Notes under the pieces: generated by a model | What the model saw: only the letters and a program-made list of their open reading frames with translations | What the model was told of the DNA's origin: nothing | Database searches by the model: none | Shown: positions 51,878 through 59,906 of the stretch, in pieces | How the letters are laid out: each line of letters opens with the position of its first letter | How positions within the stretch are numbered: position 1 is the stretch's first letter | Assembly (NCBI RefSeq): GCF_041737375.1 | Contig: NZ_JBGSRV010000007.1 | Location: forward strand, 25,490 to 89,489 | Origin: Vampirovibrio sp041737375 | Lineage (GTDB): Bacteria > Cyanobacteriota > Vampirovibrionia > Vampirovibrionales > Vampirovibrionaceae | Length of the DNA stretch: 64,000 nt | Reading direction: 5' to 3' | Made by a program: the position numbers and the translations under genes

Positions 51878-52930
51878 ATGGTAATAACAGGCGTGGGTGC
51901 TTTTTTAGCGCCCTCAATTTCAGCTTCGTCCAATGGACAATCTTCGAAGGCTAAAAACGCCCAAATAGAGGGTGGTAGAAACAAGGCGTCCAGTAATATT
52001 GTGCCGCTTTCACGGCGTTTGCAGCTGCAAAGGCGGCCACAAACCCTGAAACCGCTCGAGGCGGATCGTTTGGACTTTAAACCGCCCGAGCGGAAAGAAC
52101 CGGCTCAAAAAGCAAAGATTCAGTTTCCAGATCAGCGCTCAGGGCCTGCGGGCCAAAAGAAAAAGGCGCAGGCAACGGATTTAACGCGGGCCGTCACGCT
52201 TCAGAAGCCGGGAGGTCCTGCTTGTAACCCAACCGCATCCATTGATCAGGAGCCACATCCTGATTGCGGTTTGAGTCCGGCGGATGCCAAACTGTTGGCC
52301 CAAAGCGCCATTGAAGGTAAACATTTTCCGGGCCGTAAGTTGTTAATGGGGAAAATTAAAACCCCCTGGGATATTCTCACCGCCGATCGTGCCATTGCCA
52401 AAGCGCTGGATGAAGCCAATGTCGGGGCTTCTCCCAAGCAGGTTAAGGCCCAACAAATGCGGGCGCTGTTCCTTAGGGATAACGTGGGCCAGTGCGTGAT
52501 TAATCAGGCCATGCAAACCTGGCACGGCAAGCGGGTAATGGCCGCTTATGTGCTGAAAGTGCTGCCTTCAGAAATGAACCCCAAAATCCCGGCGGTGCGA
52601 AGCCTGGCAGGGGATGGACAGCTGATGCGGGAAGATGCTCGCTTGTTAGCAGACCGCTTTATTTTGAAGCAGCCCTTAAAAAATCATGCTCAAAAACTGG
52701 AGCAGGTGATTGGCTTTAAGGATTTGGTGGTTCTGGAGGGGGTGGCCATTGAGGCTTTGGCCGAAGCCACTGAAAACGCAAAAACCCCGCAGGCTCGGGC
52801 TGAGCTGGCCATGAACTTTTTGTTTCTGTTGCATGATGTGGGCACCCAAACCGCCAATCGCATCATGACCGAGCGGGCCGATCGGGTGGCTTACATGAAG
52901 CATATGGTAAAAAGCCTGATGGTGGGATAG
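51878..52930 (+). CDS. Unknown soluble protein
   Basis: 350 residues from ATG 51878 (GGGGGAA seven bases upstream). I do not recognise it. The first ~125 residues are Lys/Arg/Gln/Pro-rich and probably disordered. From about residue 125 a helical domain runs to the end: DCGLSPADAKLLAQSAIEG, DRAIAKALDEANVGASPKQV, CVINQAMQTWHGKRVMAAYV, EALAEATENAKTPQARAELA. No signal peptide, membrane segment or catalytic motif is visible. Its own promoter suggests a single-gene unit. A disordered basic head with a helical body recalls the paralogue pair at 14385-16759 in general layout only. Confidence 0.65.
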   Translation: MVITGVGAFLAPSISASSNGQSSKAKNAQIEGGRNKASSNIVPLSRRLQLQRRPQTLKPLEADRLDFKPPERKEPAQKAKIQFPDQRSGPAGQKKKAQATDLTRAVTLQKPGGPACNPTASIDQEPHPDCGLSPADAKLLAQSAIEGKHFPGRKLLMGKIKTPWDILTADRAIAKALDEANVGASPKQVKAQQMRALFLRDNVGQCVINQAMQTWHGKRVMAAYVLKVLPSEMNPKIPAVRSLAGDGQLMREDARLLADRFILKQPLKNHAQKLEQVIGFKDLVVLEGVAIEALAEATENAKTPQARAELAMNFLFLLHDVGTQTANRIMTERADRVAYMKHMVKSLMVG

Positions 52931-52991
52931 GCCTGGATTGGGGTAGGCCTAGAATAGAGAAGAGAACTGTTCGCTTATGCGCCCTGCTGCT

Positions 52992-54122
52992 TTACAAGGC
53001 AGAGGGGCGCAGGCCCAGTTCCACAACCACCGGCAAATGATCAGATCCTACAAATGGCCCCGTATGCCGGGAAAACACTTCAATTTGCTCGCTAATCAGC
53101 ACGTGATCAATCGGCACCACTAACAGTTGGGTCAGCAGGTTGGGTTCGGTGCGAATGCCAAAAAATGGAAGCAGCATGGGCCAGCTGGGTTGCAACCCGT
53201 ATCCCAGTTGACTGTCTCGCAGACCGGTTTTTCGGGTCAGGGTCATAAACTCTACCGACCAGGGCGAGGTGTTTAAATCGCCCACCACAATTAAATGGCG
53301 GCCCAGTTTGGTTCGGGTTTGAATCCACTGGGCAAAGCTTTCCTGCAACCAGGTGAGATGAGAGGGCCTCATGGGCGAGGCGGGATGCGCCACCAGAATG
53401 GTAAGCGGCTGTTTATCCAGCGTGATCTGGGCAATAATATTGGCCTGATTCTCCACTTTCTGGACCCCTGCGTAGACCAGTCGTGGGTGTTGCAGGGGGC
53501 GCTTGCTATACAGGGCCATCAGCCCTTGCCCGGATATCCGGTAGGGATAGCGCTTTATAACAGGGGATTTCTCCAGCGTCTTGCGCCAGGTTTCGGTGTA
53601 TTCCACCATGTCAAGCAGGTCGGGGTCTTCTGCCTGAATGGCGCTCAAAACGGCCTGGGTATTGTGGTTGGTTTTGCCAAACAAATTAAAGTGCATCAGC
53701 TTCAGGGTGCTGACAGGGGGGGAGAGAGCGTCAGGTTTTTGACCCGGCCAGTAGTAGGGAGCAACGCACACCAGGTTCAATCCGGCAAAAACGCCTATAA
53801 ATACCAGGCTCAGCCAGCGCTCTAAATGGCCCCCGTTTTTAATATCCTGTTTTTTGTGGCGCCAGTAAGCCACACTAACCAGCAAAAAGGCCAGTAGTTG
53901 CACCACCAGGTATTGAACCCTGAAATGGGTGGTTAAGCTCCACACCCAGCCCCTATCGCCCATAAAAGCCATGATGGTGAGTATGCAGCTGAGCATAACC
54001 AGCACGTTTAAAAACAGTTTGAGTATGCCAGTTACCAGCCTGAAGGGCCAAAAAATACTGAATATCATGGGGTCACAATGGGGTTTCAATCTTAAACGCT
54101 GACAGGGTAAACTTTTGAGCAT
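52992..54122 (-). CDS. Membrane-anchored endonuclease/exonuclease/phosphatase-family protein
   Basis: 376 residues. Three N-terminal transmembrane helices (LVTGILKLFLNVLVMLSCIL, YLVVQLLAFLLVSVAYW, WLSLVFIGVFAGLNLVCV) precede an EEP domain: LMHFNLFGKTNHNTQAVLSA, DLLDMVEYTETW (the metal-binding Glu), LVAHPASPMRPSH, VVGDLNTSPWS (catalytic GDxN) and VGSDHLPVVVEL (the SDH motif). Similar to YafD-like proteins. It likely acts on the outer face of the inner membrane on a phosphodiester or lipid phosphate; substrate unknown. The ATG at 54122 lacks a clear ribosome-binding site; the ATG at 54068 is an alternative. Confidence 0.85.
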   Translation of the reverse strand: MLKSLPCQRLRLKPHCDPMIFSIFWPFRLVTGILKLFLNVLVMLSCILTIMAFMGDRGWVWSLTTHFRVQYLVVQLLAFLLVSVAYWRHKKQDIKNGGHLERWLSLVFIGVFAGLNLVCVAPYYWPGQKPDALSPPVSTLKLMHFNLFGKTNHNTQAVLSAIQAEDPDLLDMVEYTETWRKTLEKSPVIKRYPYRISGQGLMALYSKRPLQHPRLVYAGVQKVENQANIIAQITLDKQPLTILVAHPASPMRPSHLTWLQESFAQWIQTRTKLGRHLIVVGDLNTSPWSVEFMTLTRKTGLRDSQLGYGLQPSWPMLLPFFGIRTEPNLLTQLLVVPIDHVLISEQIEVFSRHTGPFVGSDHLPVVVELGLRPSAL

Positions 54123-54298
54123 TAAAAAAGCATGCTTTTCTATTATAACTTATATTTGAACCGCCGCCGGAGCGGGTTTGGCCGGATTTGAACCTTCTTG
54201 AAATCTAACTTGAAATTTGAGCCCGACCATTTTCATTTCTGGTGGTTTCAGGCTATGATGGGTTGGCTTTTGAATGGTGTCAGCATCATTTTTTTTGA

Positions 54299-54371
54299 GG
54301 CCCCATAGCTCAACGGTTAGAGCAGCGAACTCATAATTCGTTGGTTGCAGGTTCGAGTCCTGCTGGGGCCA
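54299..54371 (+). tRNA. tRNA-Ile2 (anticodon CAU, lysidine-type)
   Basis: 73 nt with a perfect 7-bp acceptor stem (GGCCCCA/TGGGGCC), D-arm AGCTCAACGGTTAGAGCA, anticodon loop CTCATAA and T-arm with GTTCGAGTCC. The anticodon reads CAU. The body (GGCCCC..TAGCTCA...GGTTAGAGCAG...ACTCATAAT) follows bacterial minor isoleucine tRNA (ileX type) closely, and not elongator or initiator tRNA-Met. It should therefore be converted by TilS to read AUA. CCA is not encoded. Confidence 0.9.
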
Positions 54372-54460
54372 AATTTTAAGACTGGATTGCAGAAAAAAAG
54401 ACTTTATGTCAGAGTGCTTGGCCGGATGGGGGAATGGCCGAATGTGCTTTGGTTTTTCGG

Positions 54461-54489
54461 TTTTAAAATCAACCTTTTTAAAATCAACC
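54461..54489 (+). repeat. Tandem 14-bp repeat upstream of ald
   Basis: TTTTAAAATCAACC occurs at 54461-54474 and again at 54476-54489 (period 15 bp), 46 bp before the ald ATG and just ahead of a TAAGAT -10-like box at about 54499. Position and spacing fit an operator or UP-like element. Confidence 0.6.
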
Positions 54490-54534
54490 TTGCCTTGTTA
54501 AGATAAACTCACTGAATTGTGATGAGGGTTAATC

Positions 54535-55653
54535 ATGCGGATTGGCGTACCTAAAGAAATCAAGTCCAATGAAAATCGGGTGGCTATTACACCTGCCGGA
54601 GTAGAAGCTTTACTAAAGCGAGGCCATCAGGTTTTGCTGGAAGTGGGGGCTGGGTTGGGCAGTGGCTTTACCGATGCGGATTATGAAGCCGTGGGCGCCG
54701 TGTTGGTGGATTCTCCAGCCGCCGTTTTTGCCACCGCCGATATGATTTTAAAGGTGAAAGAACCCCTACCCCCCGAGTACGAGCTGTTTCAAGAGAATCA
54801 ATTGCTGTTTACCTATTTGCACTTGGCGGCAGAACCCGCTTTAACTCAGGCTTTGCTTCGCAAAAAAGTTCGGGCTATTGCTTATGAAACCATTCAATTG
54901 CCGGATCGCTCCCTGCCCTTGTTGACGCCTATGAGTGAAGTGGCTGGTAAAATGTCGGTGCAAATTGGGGCCATGCTGCTGGAAAAACAATATGGCGGCA
55001 AAGGCATGTTATTGGGTGGGGTTCCCGGCACCCACCCGGCTCGGGTGATGATTTTGGGCGGTGGCACGGTGGGCACCAATGCCGCTAAAATTGCCCTGGG
55101 TTTTGGGGCGGATGTTACCATTCTGGATGTCAATCTGGATCGCTTGCGCTACCTGGATGATATTTTTCAGGGGCGAATTAAGACGCTCATCTCCAATACC
55201 TACAATATTCGGGAAGAGGCCAAGTTGGCCGACTTGCTGATTGGGGCGGTGTTGATTCCCGGCGCCAAGGCCCCCCGGCTGGTGACAGAAGCCATGGTTC
55301 AGGAAATGCAGGCCGGTTCCGTGATTGTGGATGTGGCCATTGATCAGGGCGGCTCCATTGAAACCATTGATCGGGTGACCACCCATGCCAATCCCGCTTA
55401 CGAAAAATACGGGGTGATTCATTACTCGGTGGCCAATATGCCGGGAGCCGTGGCCCGAACCTCTACCTTTGCTTTAACCAACGCGACGTTGCCCTATGTT
55501 TTAAAGTTGGCCAATCAGGGCTTTGACACCGCCATTAAAACCGATCCGGCCCTGGCCAAAGGGGTGAATGCGCTGAATGGCCACATTACCCATGAATTTG
55601 TGGCCGAAGCGCATGGTTTGGAGTATGTGCCTTTAAATTCATTGCTGACCTAA
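54535..55653 (+). CDS. ald: Alanine dehydrogenase
   Basis: 372 residues, the family's usual length. NAD-dependent oxidative deamination of L-alanine to pyruvate and ammonia in the cytoplasm. MRIGVPKEIKSNENRVAITP with the conserved Arg and Lys at the substrate site; FTYLHLAAEPALTQAL with the catalytic His; TPMSEVAGKMSVQIGA; NAD-binding VMILGGGTVGTNAAKIALG; and VIVDVAIDQGGSIET with VANMPGAVARTSTFAL. GAGGGTTAATC precedes the ATG. Terminator 20 bp downstream. Monocistronic. Confidence 0.96.
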   Translation: MRIGVPKEIKSNENRVAITPAGVEALLKRGHQVLLEVGAGLGSGFTDADYEAVGAVLVDSPAAVFATADMILKVKEPLPPEYELFQENQLLFTYLHLAAEPALTQALLRKKVRAIAYETIQLPDRSLPLLTPMSEVAGKMSVQIGAMLLEKQYGGKGMLLGGVPGTHPARVMILGGGTVGTNAAKIALGFGADVTILDVNLDRLRYLDDIFQGRIKTLISNTYNIREEAKLADLLIGAVLIPGAKAPRLVTEAMVQEMQAGSVIVDVAIDQGGSIETIDRVTTHANPAYEKYGVIHYSVANMPGAVARTSTFALTNATLPYVLKLANQGFDTAIKTDPALAKGVNALNGHITHEFVAEAHGLEYVPLNSLLT

Positions 55654-55671
55654 ATAAAAAACACGCTAAAA

Positions 55672-55707
55672 ATTCAGGGTCGCTGATTGATATCGGCGAC
55701 CCTGAAT
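55672..55707. terminator. Bidirectional terminator between ald and the DEAD-box gene
   Basis: ATTCAGGGTCGC pairs with GCGACCCTGAAT (12 bp) around a 12-nt loop, flanked by an A-tract and AATTTT. It serves both convergent genes. Confidence 0.85.
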
Positions 55708-55728
55708 AATTTTAAATGGGATTTGACC

Positions 55729-56865
55729 TTAAGCCTGTTGAGCCAACAAAGGCAGGTTTTCTCTTCTTAAAGAAATTTCAGGGCAACGCAGGAAATTTCT
55801 CAGGCGAGGCAACTGGCTTTTTTCCACAAAGGTAATGGCCATACCGGATTTACCGGCTCTTCCGGTTCGGCCTACCCGGTGAATGTAAAATTCCTGATCC
55901 AGCGGCAAATCGTAATTGAACACCGCTTCGATATTGCTGACATCAATGCCACGGGCGGCCACATCGGTGGCAATCAGGAAATGCACCGTGCCTTTTCTAA
56001 AGCGCTGCATGACTTGATCCCGTTTTCTTTGGGGCATGCCGCCGTGCAGGCCTTCGGCTGAATAGCCTTTCACTTGCAAGCGCTCTACCAATTCTTCCAC
56101 CTGCATTTTGGTGTTGCAAAAAATTAAACCCAACTGGAACTGGTGTTGTTCCAACAGGTAAACCAGCATTTCCATTTTCTTACGACGATGGATCTCGTAG
56201 TAAGAGGCATCAATTAAAGCGGTGGTGCGTTTTTGACGAGCCACTTGAATGTGTACCGGATCATTCTGGTAACGATCTTTCAAATCCAGAATGGCCTTGG
56301 GCAAGGTTGCCGAGAAGAAAATGGTTTGGCGCTCTTTGGGGGTGAAAGCCAGAATTTTTTCAATGTCTTCCACAAAGCCCATGTTCAGCATTTCATCCGC
56401 TTCATCCAGCACTACCGATTTAACGGCGTTCAGGCGCAGGGTTTTTCTGCCCAGGTGATCAATCACCCGTCCGGGGGTGCCCACAATGATTTGGGGGCGT
56501 TTTTGAAGGGCGCGGAGTTGTTTTTGAATGGGGTCGCCACCATAAATGGCCACCACGGAGATAAAGCGTTTGTGCTTCAGCAACTTGCGAAACTCTTCGG
56601 CCACCTGAACGGCTAGCTCACGGGTGGGGCAAAGCACCAGTGCCTGCACGTTTTTGGAAAGAGGATCAATGCGCTCCACAATGGGGATGGCAAAGGCGCA
56701 GGTTTTGCCGGTTCCGGTCTGGGCTTGACCAATCAGGTCACGACCAGCCAGCAGGGGCGGAATGGTCTGGCCTTGAATATCAGAAGCTTCTTCAAAGCCC
56801 ATGTCAATAATCGCCTGGTTGAGCGATTCGCTAAGTGATAGATCCTTAAATAGAACAGCGGTCAT
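55729..56865 (-). CDS. DEAD-box RNA helicase
   Basis: 378 residues, a minimal helicase core with almost no C-terminal extension. Motifs: Q-motif (GFEEASDIQGQTIPPLLAG), I AQTGTGKT, Ia PTRELAVQ, Ib TPGRVIDHL, II DEAD, III FSATLP, IV LIFCNTK, V TDVAARGID, VI YIHRVGRTGRAG. Unwinds or anneals RNA duplexes, typically in ribosome assembly or cold adaptation (RhlE/CshA/CrhR type). AAGGT lies 8 bases before the ATG. About 190 bp upstream, in the same direction, is an RGG zinc-ribbon gene, separated by a hairpin. The lack of an own RNA-binding tail makes the RGG protein an attractive partner. Confidence 0.93.
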   Translation of the reverse strand: MTAVLFKDLSLSESLNQAIIDMGFEEASDIQGQTIPPLLAGRDLIGQAQTGTGKTCAFAIPIVERIDPLSKNVQALVLCPTRELAVQVAEEFRKLLKHKRFISVVAIYGGDPIQKQLRALQKRPQIIVGTPGRVIDHLGRKTLRLNAVKSVVLDEADEMLNMGFVEDIEKILAFTPKERQTIFFSATLPKAILDLKDRYQNDPVHIQVARQKRTTALIDASYYEIHRRKKMEMLVYLLEQHQFQLGLIFCNTKMQVEELVERLQVKGYSAEGLHGGMPQRKRDQVMQRFRKGTVHFLIATDVAARGIDVSNIEAVFNYDLPLDQEFYIHRVGRTGRAGKSGMAITFVEKSQLPRLRNFLRCPEISLRRENLPLLAQQA

Positions 56866-56997
56866 GTTGTTTTACCTTATTCATTCATCATTCGAACAGA
56901 GCAAAACAAGACCTTCATGTAGCGTTTAGGGTTACCACTCGCGGGACTAAGGGCTTTTTCCACTCGGTGAACTGAGGGGGTGACGTAATAATAAATT

Positions 56998-57035
56998 GGG
57001 GATGGTGTCATCCTGTAATGGAATAAACCATCCCC
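56998..57035 (-). terminator. Hairpin terminator after the RGG zinc-ribbon gene
   Basis: GGGGATGGT pairs with ACCATCCCC (9 bp) with a 20-nt loop; leftward strand continues AATTTATTATTAC. The T-tract is imperfect, so partial read-through into the DEAD-box gene is possible. Confidence 0.6.
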
Positions 57036-57056
57036 ATTCTAAAAATTGACTATTTT

Positions 57057-57419
57057 TTAATAAGAGCCGGTATTTTGGTAGCAGTCACGGCAATAAACCG
57101 GTTTGCTACCGTTGGGTTGAAACGGCACTTGGGTATTCACGCCGCAGCTGGCGCAAACGGCATCGTACATTTGACGCTGGGGACGATCGTAACCGCCGCC
57201 ACCACCACCGTAACTGCTGCTACCGCCGCCGTAGCCACCACGACTGGCACCGCCGCCGTAGCCGCCACCGCTGCCGCCTCTGCTTTGTTTGGCAGCATCC
57301 CGGCAGGGTTTGCATTTTTTAGGGGGCTGAAACCCTTTGGATTGGTAAAACTCTTGCTCTTCCTGGGTGAACGGGAAACCAGTTCCACAGTTCACACAAG
57401 TCAGTTCAGATACAGTCAC
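57057..57419 (-). CDS. Glycine-rich double zinc-ribbon protein
   Basis: 120 residues from a GTG at 57419 (GAGG 11 nt upstream). Two zinc ribbons flank an RGG/GYGGG-type centre. The first has CVNCGTGFPFTQEEQEFYQS with the second pair in KKCKPCRDAAKQ; the second has CASCGVNTQVPFQPNG and YCRDCYQ. The middle (about 50-85) is Gly/Ser/Tyr-rich, as in RNA chaperones. This CxxC-GFxF-T-EEQ-FYxxKG pattern is a known 'probable zinc-ribbon' domain in Chloroflexi/Cyanobacteria-related genomes. RNA binding is probable by composition. Confidence 0.82.
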   Translation of the reverse strand: MTVSELTCVNCGTGFPFTQEEQEFYQSKGFQPPKKCKPCRDAAKQSRGGSGGGYGGGASRGGYGGGSSSYGGGGGGYDRPQRQMYDAVCASCGVNTQVPFQPNGSKPVYCRDCYQNTGSY

Positions 57420-57797
57420 GATGATAGGAACCTCGAATTACTTGATTTCAACAAACTAGATTTCCAGATGAGGCCCGTTGACATGGCGAAAAACAAACCT
57501 GAACCAAAAAATCCAATTTGATTAGTATTACTCGCCCAAAGCGAAAATTGCAAGAAAAACATGGAATGATCAGTTACCTGTGGTTTACATTGGCGTTGAC
57601 TGGTTTAAAAGAATGATAGGGGTTAATCAGGCTCAGACTCGCCAAAGCGGGCTTGGGGAGTATGTTTGTTTTTTCAGGCGTTCCCGGGGCTGGGCAGAAC
57701 GTACGGTCTGTTTTAAAAATCTGGTTCCAGCCCCTACAAAGCTACCAGGGCAAACCCGTGAAGGCGACTGCCGTGATGACCCCTGAAAATCGGTCTG
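57420..57797. other. Gene-free region of about 380 bp
   Basis: Divides the RGG gene from the next leftward gene. Frames of 68 codons run across it on the right-hand strand, but none has a ribosome-binding site or a recognisable domain. It should hold the promoter of the RGG gene near its left end. No hairpin with T-tract was seen. Confidence 0.4.
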
Positions 57798-58424
57798 TTA
57801 TAAATCCATGTCGAACACTAACTCGTTCTCCCGTTCTACTTTTTCTTTTCGGCTTTTGAAAACGGGGAGGGATTTTTGCTCAAAAAGCTCCAGCCAGCTT
57901 AAAGGCTTGTTGGGTGTGGCATTGGGTTCAGCCTTTGTTTTCGCTTCTGGGTGAAGCGTGGTTTGAGGCTGTTTTCTGGGACTGGCGCCTAACAGGCGTT
58001 TTTGAATTTCTGGCAGGTTCAGGATCTGGCCATCCGCATGGCGAACGGTGAGCACCGGGTCTTTGGCTTCGCCTTGAATGACCCCTGATCGGGTCAGCGT
58101 ATCGTAATCCAGAATCACGTGTTCTGGCTTACGTTTTTCAGACGGGTGGGATGTTTGCTCTGCCTTGGCGGCTTCTTCTTGCTGGATAATCAGGTAATCT
58201 TTCAACGAGGCATTCTCATCGGCCACCAATACCCGTTGAGCGTGGGGGCAGGTACTGGATAAAAACTGATCGACCTCCTGTTGAACCTGACGTTTGGAGT
58301 TCTTTTCCTTGATTGCGGCGGTGGCGGCGTATTGGTAAAAATTGATTTTGGGCGGCTCTCGTCTGGAAAGATCCGCGGCGTATCGAATTTCGTAAGTGGC
58401 CGGAAGGGGGGGCAGGTTACTCAT
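57798..58424 (-). CDS. Unknown protein with disordered C-terminus
   Basis: 208 residues; AGGAG nine bases before the ATG. No recognised domain. The N-terminal half looks alpha/beta (YEIRYAADLSRREPPKINFY, HVILDYDTLTRSGVIQGEAK), followed by a Lys/Pro/Thr-rich stretch and an acidic/basic end. No signal peptide or membrane helix. It is divergent from mqnD, with about 210 bp between. Confidence 0.65.
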   Translation of the reverse strand: MSNLPPLPATYEIRYAADLSRREPPKINFYQYAATAAIKEKNSKRQVQQEVDQFLSSTCPHAQRVLVADENASLKDYLIIQQEEAAKAEQTSHPSEKRKPEHVILDYDTLTRSGVIQGEAKDPVLTVRHADGQILNLPEIQKRLLGASPRKQPQTTLHPEAKTKAEPNATPNKPLSWLELFEQKSLPVFKSRKEKVERENELVFDMDL

Positions 58425-58632
58425 GTTAAAAAACTCCTGTAGCAGGCTTGTCTCAAACCGGTGGCAAGCCTTGAATCAAAAAAAGGTGAACACAACAATA
58501 ATAACCAACAGAAAACCTGAATTGCGACAAATGGATGGGGCGGTTATTGGCAGGAGGCACTTTAGGTCTGCTTGTATTTGCGGTAAATTTATACCATTAC
58601 GCCCCGTTACCATCCACAGGAGAGCGCTAATT

Positions 58633-59511
58633 ATGAGCGACATTAAACCAGCCCCGGCTGTTATCCGGGTAGCCCATAGCCCTGATTCCGATGATGCTTT
58701 TATGTTCTGGGCCCTGGCCCACCACAAAATTGATGCGGAAGGGCTGACCTTTGAGCATATCCTGACCGATATCGAAACGTTGAACAAAGAAGCCCTGAAA
58801 GGCACCTATGAGCTGACTGCTATTTCTTATCACGCCTATGCCCATATCCATGAAAAATACGCCATTTTGAACGTGGGTTCCAGCGTGGGCGATAAATACG
58901 GCCCTGTTCTGATTGCCAAAAAGCCGCTGTCCAAAGACGAACTCAAGCAGGTGACTGTGGCCGTTCCCGGTGAAATGACCACCGCTTACCTGGCCTTGAA
59001 AATCTGGGATCCTGAAATCAAAACCGAAGTGGTTCCCTTTGATCAGATTATGGAACGGGTGGAAAGCGGCGAATTCGCAGCCGGTCTGATCATTCACGAA
59101 GGTCAGTTGACTTACCGTGAGCAGGGCTTTGTTAAAATTGTGGATTTGGGCGAATGGTGGTTTGAAGAATGTAACCTGACCCTTCCCTTGGGCGGCAATG
59201 CCATTCGGCGGGATTTAGGCCCGGACATGATTCAGAAAATTGGCCGGGTGTTAAAGCGCAGCATTGAGCACGGCTTGCAAAACCGGGAAGAAGCGCTGGA
59301 TTACGCCATGCAATTCGCTCGGGGGCTGGACAAGTCCACCGCCAATGAATTTGTGGGTATGTATGTAAACGATATGACCCTGGATGCCGATGAGGAAATC
59401 CGCAAAGCCGTTAAACTCCTGTTATGGCGGGGTCAGGCTATCGGGGTGATTCAGGATAAAATCGAGCCTGATTTCATCGACGTGCTGCCAGAGTTGGCCG
59501 GTTCAGTCTAG
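58633..59511 (+). CDS. mqnD: 1,4-dihydroxy-6-naphthoate synthase (futalosine menaquinone pathway)
   Basis: 292 residues from ATG 58633 (AGGAG ten bases upstream); the frame extends further without support. Periplasmic-binding-protein-like fold: IRVAHSPDSDDAFMFWALAH, DIETLNKEALKGTYELTAIS, TVAVPGEMTTAYLAL, AAGLIIHEGQLTYREQGFVK with the catalytic His, and VDLGEWWFEECNLTLPLGGNA. By family it acts late in the futalosine route, cleaving cyclic de-hypoxanthinyl futalosine to 1,4-dihydroxy-6-naphthoate. Other mqn genes are not in the window. Confidence 0.9.
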   Translation: MSDIKPAPAVIRVAHSPDSDDAFMFWALAHHKIDAEGLTFEHILTDIETLNKEALKGTYELTAISYHAYAHIHEKYAILNVGSSVGDKYGPVLIAKKPLSKDELKQVTVAVPGEMTTAYLALKIWDPEIKTEVVPFDQIMERVESGEFAAGLIIHEGQLTYREQGFVKIVDLGEWWFEECNLTLPLGGNAIRRDLGPDMIQKIGRVLKRSIEHGLQNREEALDYAMQFARGLDKSTANEFVGMYVNDMTLDADEEIRKAVKLLLWRGQAIGVIQDKIEPDFIDVLPELAGSV

Positions 59512-59533
59512 CCTTTACCCTGATGGTTAACCT

Positions 59534-59572
59534 TTTAAAAGCGCTTTGCCTTTTGGGCGGGGCGCTTTTAAA
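59534..59572 (+). terminator. Intrinsic terminator after mqnD
   Basis: TTTAAAAGCGC pairs with GCGCTTTTAAA (11 bp) around a 17-nt loop; a T-tract (CAGTTTTTTAA) follows. It lies 22 bp after the mqnD stop. Confidence 0.75.
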
Positions 59573-59598
59573 CAGTTTTTTAATTTAAAACTAAAGTG

Positions 59599-59626
59599 TT
59601 GAAATAGGCGCTGTTTGCTGTATATT
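59599..59626 (+). promoter_or_regulatory. Promoter of the AAA+ gene
   Basis: TTGAAA (59599-59604), 16-bp spacer, TATATT (59621-59626). Predicted start near 59633, giving a 5' leader of about 270 nt before the ATG at 59907. Confidence 0.55.
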
Positions 59627-59906
59627 GGATTGAAATAAATTTGAGATTCTATTCATCAGTGGGTTTTTGGTCAGCTTAAAAAAGCGATGTCGTGTCAGGC
59701 GTCTCTGTTTCGGTTGACCCAGGGAAAATCAAGAGGCTGTTTTTAGTTTGCTACTGAGGCATTGTCATCAACTTATGAGACGCGTGGCGTTGTAAATCCT
59801 GCTTCCAGCGCCACGCCACCAGTTCTAATACAAGTCTAGTCAACCATTCGTCACAATCGCACCAAGCCATTTATTAATAGTGAGTTCAAGATAAAGGGGA
59901 TTACAG

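Noticed and set aside
54299..54371. Assignment of the CAU tRNA as elongator or initiator methionine
   Set aside because: The acceptor stem and body match the bacterial minor Ile2 (ileX) pattern, and there is no C1-A72 mismatch of an initiator.
57580..57786. Frame of 68 codons between the RGG gene and the next gene
   Set aside because: No ribosome-binding site and no domain; two overlapping frames compete in the same stretch.
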